Part shown: positions 29,849-36,910 of the stretch, piece by piece
Numbering within the stretch: position 1 is the stretch's first letter
Layout: each line of letters opens with the position of its first letter
NCBI GenBank assembly: GCA_947448205.1
Contig: CANFNL010000010.1
Span: 1 to 36,910 of the forward strand
DNA length: 36,910 bases
Direction: 5' to 3'
DNA from: Bacteriovoracaceae bacterium
GTDB lineage: Bacteria; Bdellovibrionota; Bacteriovoracia; Bacteriovoracales; Bacteriovoracaceae
The notes under the pieces: model-generated
Database searches by the model: none
Told to the model about the DNA's origin: nothing
The model's input: the letters and a program-made list of their open reading frames with translations, nothing else
Position numbers and translations under genes: made by a program

Positions 29849-31675
29849 ATGTGTGGAATAGTCGGCTACTTTGGTCCTTCGCAAAATTCAGTTGAAATTG
29901 TATTAGAGGGACTTAAGCGCCTAGAATATAGAGGTTATGATTCTGCTGGTGTGAGTTTTATTGATGAACACAATGAGCTTCAAAATTATAAGAAAGCTGG
30001 AAAATTAGACAACTTAAAAGAAGAGTTAAAAGGAAAGAATCTCATAGCTCGTACTTGTATCGGTCATACTCGTTGGGCAACTCACGGTGGAGTAACTGAT
30101 GAAAATGCTCATCCGCATCACAATGACATTCTTTCAATCATCCATAATGGGATTATTGAAAACGCTAATGAACTTAAAAAAGAATTGATGTCTCAAGGAG
30201 TAAAATTTAAATCTGAAACTGATTCCGAATCATTTTTAGAATTAGTCTCGTTTGAACTTCGCAATGGAAAACCAATTCTGGAAGCCATTTCTGATTCATT
30301 TAGAAGAATTCACGGGAACTCAGCTTTTGTTGTTCTTTATCCAAAGACTGGTGAAATTTTCGCCATAAAAAGAGGAGCACCTCTCGTTTGTGGAATTAAT
30401 GAAATCACTAGCGAGGCTCTTGTTTCATCAGATCCTTATGCATTAGCAGGCATTGTTCATAAACTTTATTTTCCAGAAGATGAAGTTATTGTTCATTTGT
30501 CTGGAGGGAATAAAAACTTAGTTAATTTTTACGAATTAGATTTAACTAAAACGACTCGATATCTTTCCAAGAAGCAAGACATGACAGTAACAGTTAGTGA
30601 GAAAGGTGAATACGAACATTTTATGCTTAAAGAAATTCACGAGCAACCAGAACTGATACGCAATTTAACTCAATATTATTTTGCAGGAGAGGGGCGCGAG
30701 ACATTAGAGAGAATTGGTCATTTTAGCCCCAAACGAATATATATTTCAGCCTGTGGAACTGCTGCTTATGCTGGGTTGGTTGTAAGAGATTTTCTAGAAG
30801 GAATTAATAGAATTCCAACTAATGTTGAATTGGCTTCCGAATTTCGTTACAGAAATCCCATATTGAGTGAGGGAGATTTTGGTATTTTTGTTTCACAATC
30901 TGGAGAAACAGCAGATACTTTGGCTGCTCAATCACTTTGTAAAAAATCAGGAATTAAAACTCTCTCAATTGTTAATGTCGATGGATCAACTCTCTTTCGT
31001 GAATGCGATGATAATCTTTTAATTCGTGCTGGAGTTGAAATTGGAGTTGCTTCCACTAAAGCTTTCACTCAGCAAGCCCTTACGGGGAGATTAATGTCTG
31101 CCGCTTTTGCAGGGGACTTAAAAGATGAAAATAAAAAAGTCGCACTCTCTGGGAAATTTGCACTATTAGCAGAACGAATCGATAAGCTCTTAGCAGCAAG
31201 TGATTCGATTAAAACAGTTGCTGAAGCGATATATAATTATAAAGGGTTTTTCTATACTGGTAGAGGGGCTTATTTCCCAATAGCATTGGAAGGTGCTTTA
31301 AAATTAAAAGAAATTGCCTATGTACACGCGGAAGGTTACGCCTCTGGTGAATTGAAACATGGACCCATTGCACTTATCGATGAGGAGATGGTCAATATAG
31401 CTTTAGTAGCCCCAGATTTATTTGAAAAAACGGTTTCTAATATTCAAGAAATTAAAGCAAGAAAAGGAGTTATTGTTAGTGTTGGTCCTAGAGGCAATCA
31501 AGAACTACAAGCTTTGAGTGATTATTATATACCATTGGACTTTGATGGGCTTGAAGAACTTGCGCCCCTTTATGTCAATGTTGTGAATCAACTTCTAGCT
31601 TACTACATGGCTAAGTTCAAAGGAACTGATATTGATAAACCAAGAAATTTGGCGAAGTCTGTAACAGTAGAATAA
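29849..31675 (+). CDS. glmS: glutamine-fructose-6-phosphate aminotransferase (GlmS)
   Basis: First committed step of amino-sugar synthesis: fructose-6-phosphate plus glutamine gives glucosamine-6-phosphate. 608 residues, normal. The N-terminal Ntn amidotransferase begins MCGIVGYFGPSQ, with Cys2 becoming the catalytic residue after Met removal, then RWATHGG and HNGIIENA. Two SIS domains follow: YISACGTAAYAG, then SQSGETADTL and the C-terminal ELKHGPIALID. The start codon follows GGTAGG. It is followed only 6 nt later by the pcrA-type helicase gene. Confidence 0.97.
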   Translation: MCGIVGYFGPSQNSVEIVLEGLKRLEYRGYDSAGVSFIDEHNELQNYKKAGKLDNLKEELKGKNLIARTCIGHTRWATHGGVTDENAHPHHNDILSIIHNGIIENANELKKELMSQGVKFKSETDSESFLELVSFELRNGKPILEAISDSFRRIHGNSAFVVLYPKTGEIFAIKRGAPLVCGINEITSEALVSSDPYALAGIVHKLYFPEDEVIVHLSGGNKNLVNFYELDLTKTTRYLSKKQDMTVTVSEKGEYEHFMLKEIHEQPELIRNLTQYYFAGEGRETLERIGHFSPKRIYISACGTAAYAGLVVRDFLEGINRIPTNVELASEFRYRNPILSEGDFGIFVSQSGETADTLAAQSLCKKSGIKTLSIVNVDGSTLFRECDDNLLIRAGVEIGVASTKAFTQQALTGRLMSAAFAGDLKDENKKVALSGKFALLAERIDKLLAASDSIKTVAEAIYNYKGFFYTGRGAYFPIALEGALKLKEIAYVHAEGYASGELKHGPIALIDEEMVNIALVAPDLFEKTVSNIQEIKARKGVIVSVGPRGNQELQALSDYYIPLDFDGLEELAPLYVNVVNQLLAYYMAKFKGTDIDKPRNLAKSVTVE

Positions 31676-31681
31676 TTTAAT

Positions 31682-33976
31682 ATGGTAGATATAAGTGGAT
31701 TAAATCCAGTACAACAAAAAGCCGTTTTGGAGACAGATGGTCCTGTTATGATTTTGGCAGGAGCTGGATCGGGCAAGACCAAAACCCTGGTTACACGAAT
31801 AACATATTTACTCGATGAAAAGAACTTAAGTCCGCATCAGTTATTGGCTCTTACATTTTCCAATAAAGCTGCTCGCGAAATGCGCGAGCGCATAGCTCAC
31901 GAAGTTCCTTCGCTTGATATTGGATCTTTGCAAATAACAACTTTTCATGCTTTTTGTGCCAAATTACTTCGTTCAGAAGCTAATTATTTAGGTCTCTCTC
32001 GTAATTTTACCATTTACGACGAAGGTGAATCCAAAGCGATTGCTAAATCACTTCTTGAACGTAGAGGTATTTCAACAAAAGAAATAAATCCTTATGAAAT
32101 ATTGACTTATATAGATTCTTTAAAAAATAATGGTTACTACGCTGGTCGAAAAATGATTGAAGGGGCAGCTGATCCAGGAGATGAATATTTTTCGTATTTC
32201 GAAGAATATGAATCTGAACTTCACCGGGCAAATGCAGTTGATTTTGGTGGATTAATTACTGCAGTCATTCAGCTTTTTGATAAATTTCCCGACGTTTTAA
32301 ATCGATACCAAAACCGATATCTTTATGTTTTGGTTGATGAGTATCAAGATACAAACCGAGCTCAGTTTGAACTCATAAAAATGCTTTGTGGAAAACGCAG
32401 AAATATATGTGTGGTTGGCGATGAAGACCAATCAATTTATTCCTGGCGAGGCGCTGATATTAGAAATATTTTAGACTTTGAAAAAATCTTTCCAGATGTC
32501 CTTGTTTTAAAACTTGAACAAAATTACAGATCAAGTAAGACAATTATTGAGGCTGCTTCTTGTGTTATAGAAAAAAACACCATGAGAAAAGGCAAGCATA
32601 TGTGGACTCAAAATCCTGAAGGTGATGCAATTGATATCATTGAATGCTTCAATGATAAGGATGAAGCAGAATTTATTGCCCAAGAAACTAATAAACTTAA
32701 CAAGACAGGAGTGTCTTTTAAGGAGATGGCCGTTTTTTATCGCTCGAATGCTCAGGCCAGGCTTGTTGAAGATGCTTTGAGAAAATATAAAATTCAATAC
32801 CGAGTTATTGGTGGTGTGAAGTTTTATGAGAGAAAAGAAATTAAAGATATGCTCTCTTATTTGCGCTTAATCATTAACGCCAAAGATTCGTTAGCGTTAA
32901 GTAGGATTATTAATGTGCCGGCCAGAGGAGTCGGAGCTACTTCATTGCGAAAATTAGAAATGGAATCGGTTAATTCGAATTGTTCTTTGTGGGAAAGTAT
33001 TGAGCGTATTGTAGAAAATGCTGCTGAATATGGACATATAAAACTTTCCGCTAAAATTAAATCGACTCTGACTGAGTTTGTAACATTAATTAGTGAACTA
33101 AGGCACCTCGATCAAAATAAAGTTAAGCCCTCACTCATTTATGAAAAAGTTTTGCATGAATCAGGTTATTATTCTTTTTTAAAAGCCAATAAAGATTATG
33201 AAACTCTTGCTCGCCTAGAAAATCTTGATGAACTCCTCAATGCCATTACTCAATTTGAAGAATCTGCAGAAGTTCCTACACTTTCTGGGTTTCTTGAAAC
33301 CATTACTCTTGATTCAAGTTCTGATTTTGATGAAGCAAGCCTGGTTAATCAGGGAGAAGTTTCTCTAATGACAGTTCATGGGGCAAAGGGATTAGAGTTT
33401 ACTCATGCTTTTGTAATTGGAGTAGAAGAAAATCTTTTTCCAAGCTATAGAAGTGTAGACGGTGGTGAAACGGCTATGGAAGAGGAGAGAAGACTTTTCT
33501 ATGTGGCAATGACTAGGGCAATGATTAAACTCTATATTACTTTTGCTCAGGGACGGATGCTTTTTGGGCAAGTGAAATTTAATGGACCAAGTCGCTTTAT
33601 TGATGAAATTCCTGACAAACTCTACACCTGGAAAAAATTAAAAAGTGCACCACGAGCTGGAGAAGAATATAATTCAAGTTGGGGAGGTGCGAGTAAATTT
33701 GGCAACAAAAGTGAAGACAACTACGACCCTTATGATCAATCTCAAGAGACAAAATATGACAATGAAGAAGTTGTTTATCAGGTCAAAGAGCCTATAAGAG
33801 AATCTTATCATCAGCCTAAATTTCCAAAAGGATCTAAGGTTGTTCATTCTTTGTATGGAATTGGGAAAGTTGAAGAGTCTGAAGGAGCAGGAGCTGATGA
33901 AAAAGTACTCATTCGCTTCTCCGATGGGAATCGAAAAAAATTCATGGTGAAGTTTGCACCTATAGTGTTGGGGTAG
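31682..33976 (+). CDS. UvrD/PcrA/Rep-family DNA helicase
   Basis: Superfamily 1A 3'-to-5' helicase, with roles in repair and displacement of proteins from DNA. 764 residues. Motifs in order: the Q-motif LNPVQQKAV (about 6-14), Walker A LAGAGSGKTKTL (about 24-35), LTFSNKAAREM, motif II VLVDEYQDTN (about 217-226), motif III DEDQSIYSWRGAD, LEQNYRSS, then VSLMTVHGAKGLEF and YVAMTRA. The C-terminal tail (KGSKVVHSLYGIGKVEESEG... FAPIVLG) is the PcrA/UvrD Tudor-like end. PcrA-type is the better guess, but Rep cannot be excluded. The last 17 nt overlap the convergent membrane gene. No ribosome site is evident in the 6-nt gap after glmS. Confidence 0.93.
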   Translation: MVDISGLNPVQQKAVLETDGPVMILAGAGSGKTKTLVTRITYLLDEKNLSPHQLLALTFSNKAAREMRERIAHEVPSLDIGSLQITTFHAFCAKLLRSEANYLGLSRNFTIYDEGESKAIAKSLLERRGISTKEINPYEILTYIDSLKNNGYYAGRKMIEGAADPGDEYFSYFEEYESELHRANAVDFGGLITAVIQLFDKFPDVLNRYQNRYLYVLVDEYQDTNRAQFELIKMLCGKRRNICVVGDEDQSIYSWRGADIRNILDFEKIFPDVLVLKLEQNYRSSKTIIEAASCVIEKNTMRKGKHMWTQNPEGDAIDIIECFNDKDEAEFIAQETNKLNKTGVSFKEMAVFYRSNAQARLVEDALRKYKIQYRVIGGVKFYERKEIKDMLSYLRLIINAKDSLALSRIINVPARGVGATSLRKLEMESVNSNCSLWESIERIVENAAEYGHIKLSAKIKSTLTEFVTLISELRHLDQNKVKPSLIYEKVLHESGYYSFLKANKDYETLARLENLDELLNAITQFEESAEVPTLSGFLETITLDSSSDFDEASLVNQGEVSLMTVHGAKGLEFTHAFVIGVEENLFPSYRSVDGGETAMEEERRLFYVAMTRAMIKLYITFAQGRMLFGQVKFNGPSRFIDEIPDKLYTWKKLKSAPRAGEEYNSSWGGASKFGNKSEDNYDPYDQSQETKYDNEEVVYQVKEPIRESYHQPKFPKGSKVVHSLYGIGKVEESEGAGADEKVLIRFSDGNRKKFMVKFAPIVLG

Positions 33977-34934
33977 TCAGATCGATTGAATTTTCACTAG
34001 AAAATTTTAATCTTGGTAAGCTCAGATCTAAGAATAAAATCCAATAAAAATAAGCACCCATTGGAAACAAAAAAAGCATTAGAATGGCCCTGTCAACTAA
34101 GCTTGCTAAAAGTGCCGCTTCAAATTGAATGCCATATTGATTAGCAATATAAGCTGTCGCAACTTCTTTTACCCCTATATTTCCAGGGAGAATTTGAAAT
34201 AAACCAGTGGCCAATAATATCAAGCTTATTTCTAAAGAATCAAATAATCTCATCTCAATGCCAATGGCCCGAAAGGAGAGATAAACTTTTAGGGGATAGA
34301 GGGCAAAAATACCCAGATAACAAATGAGTGATATCAGAATAATGTTTCTATCGATTAGGTATTTTTTTAAAGAGTATTTTCTTTCTAGCTTAAAAATTCT
34401 GGTAAAGAGTTCATTTGAAAGTATAAGCATAAAAGAAGAAAGAGTGAGTGCTATGAAGAGAGATTCTAGAGCATCGAAGACAATATTATGTTTAGTGAGA
34501 AAATAATGACAATAAATACTTCCCGCAAGTCCTAGGAAAGAGAAGCCAATTAATAATACAGCCAAACCCATAGAGAGAAATTCTCTCATCGGAAGATCTT
34601 TTTTCTCATTCATATACATCATACGAATTGCTGTCCCTCCCTTAGCAGGAAGGAGCATATTGAAGAGCTCTGAAATCGTGCAAAGACCAAACCATTCATT
34701 TGTGTTGAGTTTTATGGAGTGAATTTTTTTAAGAGGGTAGAAATGAGTGATACCAAGAAGAATATAATTGAGTGCATGGATACCAATTAGTGAAAATGCG
34801 ATGGATAGATTAATGGATTTTATCCGCTCAAAAGAGGAGGAGTTTTTACGTACATATAAAACAAGACCAATTAATAAAGCTAACGATAAAAATAGTAAGG
34901 CCTGATGATATGTTTTTTTATAGCGGGTCTTCAT
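33960..34934 (-). CDS. flippase-like integral membrane protein (UPF0104/LPG-synthase TM family)
   Basis: 324 residues and about eight membrane helices, no soluble catalytic domain. The family's two polar motifs are present: ELFNMLLPAKGGTAIRMMYM (about residues 90-109) and LLATGLFQILPGNIGVKEVATAYI (about 240-263). These proteins resemble the N-terminal flippase part of lysyl-phosphatidylglycerol synthases and some glycan- or lipid-transport proteins; the C-terminal transferase is absent. The ATG at 34934 has AGGAC upstream. Gene order gives no clue to its lipid. It is convergent with the helicase (17-nt overlap) and divergent from the CLC antiporter (94-nt gap). Confidence 0.82.
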   Translation of the reverse strand: MKTRYKKTYHQALLFLSLALLIGLVLYVRKNSSSFERIKSINLSIAFSLIGIHALNYILLGITHFYPLKKIHSIKLNTNEWFGLCTISELFNMLLPAKGGTAIRMMYMNEKKDLPMREFLSMGLAVLLIGFSFLGLAGSIYCHYFLTKHNIVFDALESLFIALTLSSFMLILSNELFTRIFKLERKYSLKKYLIDRNIILISLICYLGIFALYPLKVYLSFRAIGIEMRLFDSLEISLILLATGLFQILPGNIGVKEVATAYIANQYGIQFEAALLASLVDRAILMLFLFPMGAYFYWILFLDLSLPRLKFSSENSIDLTTPTL

Positions 34935-35028
34935 AGAGTCCTATTGAAAAAATTGAGCCATTCTACCAATAGATCCTAGTGTCATGGTAAAACTTGTAAA
35001 GATTACATAGTTAAAGTAAATTTTAAGT

Positions 35029-36222
35029 ATGCTTAAAACATTATTAAAATGGACTCTTCTTGCTATTCTCGTTGGAGGGCTTACTGGAGTGGTCTCTGCT
35101 GCTTTTTTCTTTACCTTAAATTGGTCGATTGCATTCAGACACGCCCACAAAGAATTTATCTATTTTCTTCCCTTCGCTGGGGCGGGCATTGCCTGGGTTT
35201 ATAAAAAAATTGGCTCGGAGATTGATAGTGGTACTAATCTTATTCTCGATGAAATTCACGTTCACAAAAAGCATATTCCACTACGCATGGTACCTATGAT
35301 TTTTTTAAGCACTGCTATTTCTCACTTGTTTGGAGCCTCTGTTGGGCGAGAAGGTGCAGCCGTTCAAATTGGAGCTGGCATTAGTGATCAGTTTTCAAAA
35401 TGGGCTGGGGATTTCTTCTCAAATCGAAAAATTATTTTAATGGTTGGGATTAGCGCAGGATTTTCCGCCATCTTTGGAGCTCCAATTGCCGGAACTATTT
35501 TTGGGATGGAAGTCATCAGCCTCGGCACTATTAGCTATGAGGCTTTTTTTCCATGTTTATTGGCTTCGATTGTTAGCTATGTGGTCGCACTTTCTATGGG
35601 AGTTATCCATAGTCATTTTAATTTAATTCCTATTCCCGGATTTAGCTTGATCGCCCTTTTCTCTGCAACATTGGCCGGAGCCATCTTCGGTTTAGCTGCA
35701 CGATTTTTTATTTGGCTATTGCATTCGATAAAAGATGTATTGCAAAAATATTTTCCCAATGCCATTTATCGTCCGTTTATAGGTGGCACATTAATTGCGA
35801 TATTTTTTTATTTTTCACAAAATGATCGTTATCTAAGTTTGGGTGAAGATATTATAAATTCAAGTTTTATAGGCATGGTAAAGCCTTGGGATTTCCTTGG
35901 GAAAATTTTATCGACTTCGCTCTCAGTTGGTTCCGGTTTTAAAGGAGGTGAGGTGATGTCTCTCTTTTACATTGGAGCGACACTGGGTAATGCACTTGGT
36001 TTAATAATTCCTTTAACGACACCACTTTTGGCAGCCCTTGGTTTTGTTTCTGTTTTTGCCGGAGCTGCCAACACACCAATTACTTGTTTGTTTTTAGCAT
36101 TGGGTCTATTTGGATCTAACATTGGAGTATTTGCGGGGATTGCTATTGTCATGAGCTATCTCTTTTCTGGCAATAAGGGATTGTATGGCTCGCAGAGAAA
36201 ATATTTGCTAAAAAAGCTTTAA
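35029..36222 (+). CDS. CLC-family antiporter, fluoride (CLC-F) type
   Basis: A 397-residue membrane protein with ten or so helices. CLC landmarks: SGTNLILDEIH (about residues 67-77, the position of GSGIP in chloride CLCs and of GNNLI in fluoride-selective ones), VGREGAAVQIG (about 105-115) and GSGFKGGEVMSLFYIGATLGN (about 301-321). The GTNLI-type filter, GFKGGEV motif and short length without CBS domains point to the F-/H+ exporting branch, which protects cells from fluoride. A fluoride-riboswitch-like fold was sought in the 94-nt leader and not found. The ribosome site is weak, and the start might lie a few codons away. Chloride transport remains possible. Confidence 0.75.
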   Translation: MLKTLLKWTLLAILVGGLTGVVSAAFFFTLNWSIAFRHAHKEFIYFLPFAGAGIAWVYKKIGSEIDSGTNLILDEIHVHKKHIPLRMVPMIFLSTAISHLFGASVGREGAAVQIGAGISDQFSKWAGDFFSNRKIILMVGISAGFSAIFGAPIAGTIFGMEVISLGTISYEAFFPCLLASIVSYVVALSMGVIHSHFNLIPIPGFSLIALFSATLAGAIFGLAARFFIWLLHSIKDVLQKYFPNAIYRPFIGGTLIAIFFYFSQNDRYLSLGEDIINSSFIGMVKPWDFLGKILSTSLSVGSGFKGGEVMSLFYIGATLGNALGLIIPLTTPLLAALGFVSVFAGAANTPITCLFLALGLFGSNIGVFAGIAIVMSYLFSGNKGLYGSQRKYLLKKL

Positions 36223-36231
36223 CTAAAATGC

Positions 36232-36262
36232 AGTTGATAATGACTATTTTATAGTTGATAAT
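36232..36262 (+). promoter_or_regulatory. promoter overlapped by a direct repeat
   Basis: TTGATA (36234-36239), 17 bases, GATAAT (36257-36262): a -35/-10 pair at 5 of 6 each. AGTTGATAAT is repeated at 36232-36241 and 36253-36262, exactly 21 bp apart (two helical turns), one copy on each box. Transcription would start at about 36269, the base before the ATG at 36270, so the message may be leaderless. Confidence 0.5.
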
Positions 36263-36269
36263 TATCTTC

Positions 36270-36560
36270 ATGCTCGAAGGTCTTTTTGGAAATAAATCTG
36301 CTGAAAAAGTTATGCTCTCTATTTTTATAAATGGAGAAATACACGCATCTGCAATTGCTCAACAGCACCACACAGCACTTGATCCGATAAAAAAACAATT
36401 AGAAAGATTTGAAGAAGCTGGCTTTCTAAAATCACGTATTGTTGGCAGATCAAAACTCTATAAGTTCAACGATCAAAATCCGTTGATAAAACCTTTAAAA
36501 GAGCTAATAAAAATCGCAAAAAAAAATGAAAACTTTAACAATGAAATAGGACTATTATGA
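36270..36560 (+). CDS. winged-helix DNA-binding protein
   Basis: 96 residues. MLEGLFGNKSAEKVMLSIFI starts a small winged helix: helix, turn, recognition helix (AIAQQHHTALDPIKKQLERF), then the beta-wing FLKSRIVGRSKLYKFND and a C-terminal helix. It resembles compact ArsR/MarR-like or nucleotidyltransferase-linked repressors, but I cannot place the family; no metal-binding Cys are seen. The ATG at 36270 is used; a TTG at 36255 lies in the promoter. No ribosome site is visible, in keeping with a leaderless message. Its stop overlaps the gatC start (ATGA), so it is coupled to the amidotransferase genes. It may repress its own promoter through the direct repeat. Confidence 0.7.
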   Translation: MLEGLFGNKSAEKVMLSIFINGEIHASAIAQQHHTALDPIKKQLERFEEAGFLKSRIVGRSKLYKFNDQNPLIKPLKELIKIAKKNENFNNEIGLL

Positions 36561-36880
36561 GTTTAGAAATTACTAAAGAATTGGTCGCTCATGTCGCCAA
36601 ATTAGGAATGATAAAAATTGATGAAAAAGAAATGGGTGAATATCAGAGTCATCTTACTAAAATACTAAAGTCTGTTGCAGAATTAGAATCGATAAACACT
36701 GATGGAGTTAAGCCCTTTGCCAATCCCATGAGAGAGTGTCTCGAGCTTTTTTCGAATAATATTGATCGCAGAAACGATGAGATTGCAGCTTCTCTTCCTG
36801 TCAATGAAGTAATTCGAAATGCCCCAGATCAAAAGCTCAATCAATTTAAAATTGAAGCTGTTATTGGAGAGGGGGAATAA
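36557..36880 (+). CDS. gatC: Asp/Glu-tRNA amidotransferase subunit C
   Basis: Small subunit of GatCAB, which turns Glu-tRNA(Gln) and/or Asp-tRNA(Asn) into the amide form and thus lets the cell decode Gln/Asn codons without the direct synthetase. 107 residues, as expected. The order is family-typical: ITKELVAHVAKLGMIKIDE at the start, YQSHLTKILKSVAELESINT in the middle, VKPFANPM and then NEVIRNAPDQKLNQFKIEAVIGEGE at the end. The ATG is fused to the previous stop (ATGA), so translation is coupled. gatA begins 3 nt downstream. Confidence 0.95.
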   Translation: MSLEITKELVAHVAKLGMIKIDEKEMGEYQSHLTKILKSVAELESINTDGVKPFANPMRECLELFSNNIDRRNDEIAASLPVNEVIRNAPDQKLNQFKIEAVIGEGE

Positions 36881-36882
36881 TC

Positions 36883-36910
36883 ATGGAGCATATTTATAAA
36901 AAGCATCTAG
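36883..36910 (+). CDS. gatA: start of gatA (cut by window edge)
   Basis: Only nine codons are visible: ATG then EHIYKKHL. It begins 3 nt after gatC, with GGAGAGGGGG upstream as the ribosome site. GatA is the amidase subunit and normally follows gatC, so the call rests on position; the residues alone are too few to prove it. Confidence 0.6.

Noticed and set aside
34935-35028. Fluoride riboswitch before the CLC-F-type gene
   Set aside because: The conserved riboswitch core was not found in this short AT-rich leader.

Overview
The window is AT-rich (by eye roughly 35-37% GC), densely coded chromosomal DNA from a Gram-negative, flagellated, piliated bacterium. The gene set fits the predatory Bdellovibrionota best, probably the low-GC Bacteriovorax/Halobacteriovorax side. 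It has several short flagellins, a Tad/Flp (type IVb) pilus cluster that runs straight into an exported YD/RHS-repeat protein and a tiny exported protein (the order I recall for the Bdellovibrio host-interaction 'hit' locus), GlmU-GlmS, Lon, and a myxobacteria/Bdellovibrio-type RelA/SpoT-like protein. The taxonomic call is inference; there is no rRNA to confirm it.

Layout. 1-9.8 kb is mostly housekeeping: the recA 5' end, pgpA, a divergent RelA/SpoT-like protein, an alpha/beta hydrolase with an FHA protein, recG-greA with a Cys-rich protein and an exported protein, a UbiB-type kinase and a GNAT acetyltransferase. 9.9-13 kb carries two flagellin genes (the first with a good sigma-28 promoter and a hairpin-rich leader), a strong terminator and an RmlD-like reductase. 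13.0-13.8 kb (minus strand) holds an unknown gene behind a palindrome-containing promoter that looks leaderless, and a well-supported candidate 6S RNA (TATAAT box, start point on the first base of a 9-bp closing stem, U-rich 3' end).

13.99-23.97 kb is one plus-strand Tad pilus block: Flp pilin, minor pilin, TadV peptidase, three more prepilin-like proteins (TadE/F type), CpaB, CpaC secretin, a single polypeptide joining a MinD/TadZ-like ATPase to the CpaF/TadA secretion ATPase, TadB, the YD-repeat exported protein and the small Cys-containing exported protein, closed by a terminator. No TadC is present. Just downstream are two paralogous 61-residue exported peptides, each with its own sigma-54 (-24/-12) promoter and its own terminator: a compact two-unit system that I do not recognise.

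24.8-36.9 kb returns to housekeeping: a small exported protein with a CheY-like receiver, lon, then glmU-glmS-pcrA on the other strand (amino-sugar nucleotide synthesis plus a UvrD-type helicase), a flippase-like membrane protein, a CLC-F-type antiporter and a winged-helix protein translationally coupled to gatC and the first codons of gatA. No CRISPR array, insertion sequence, integrase, tRNA or rRNA was seen. The only stretch over 300 bases without a protein gene is 13540-13990, which holds the 6S RNA and promoters.
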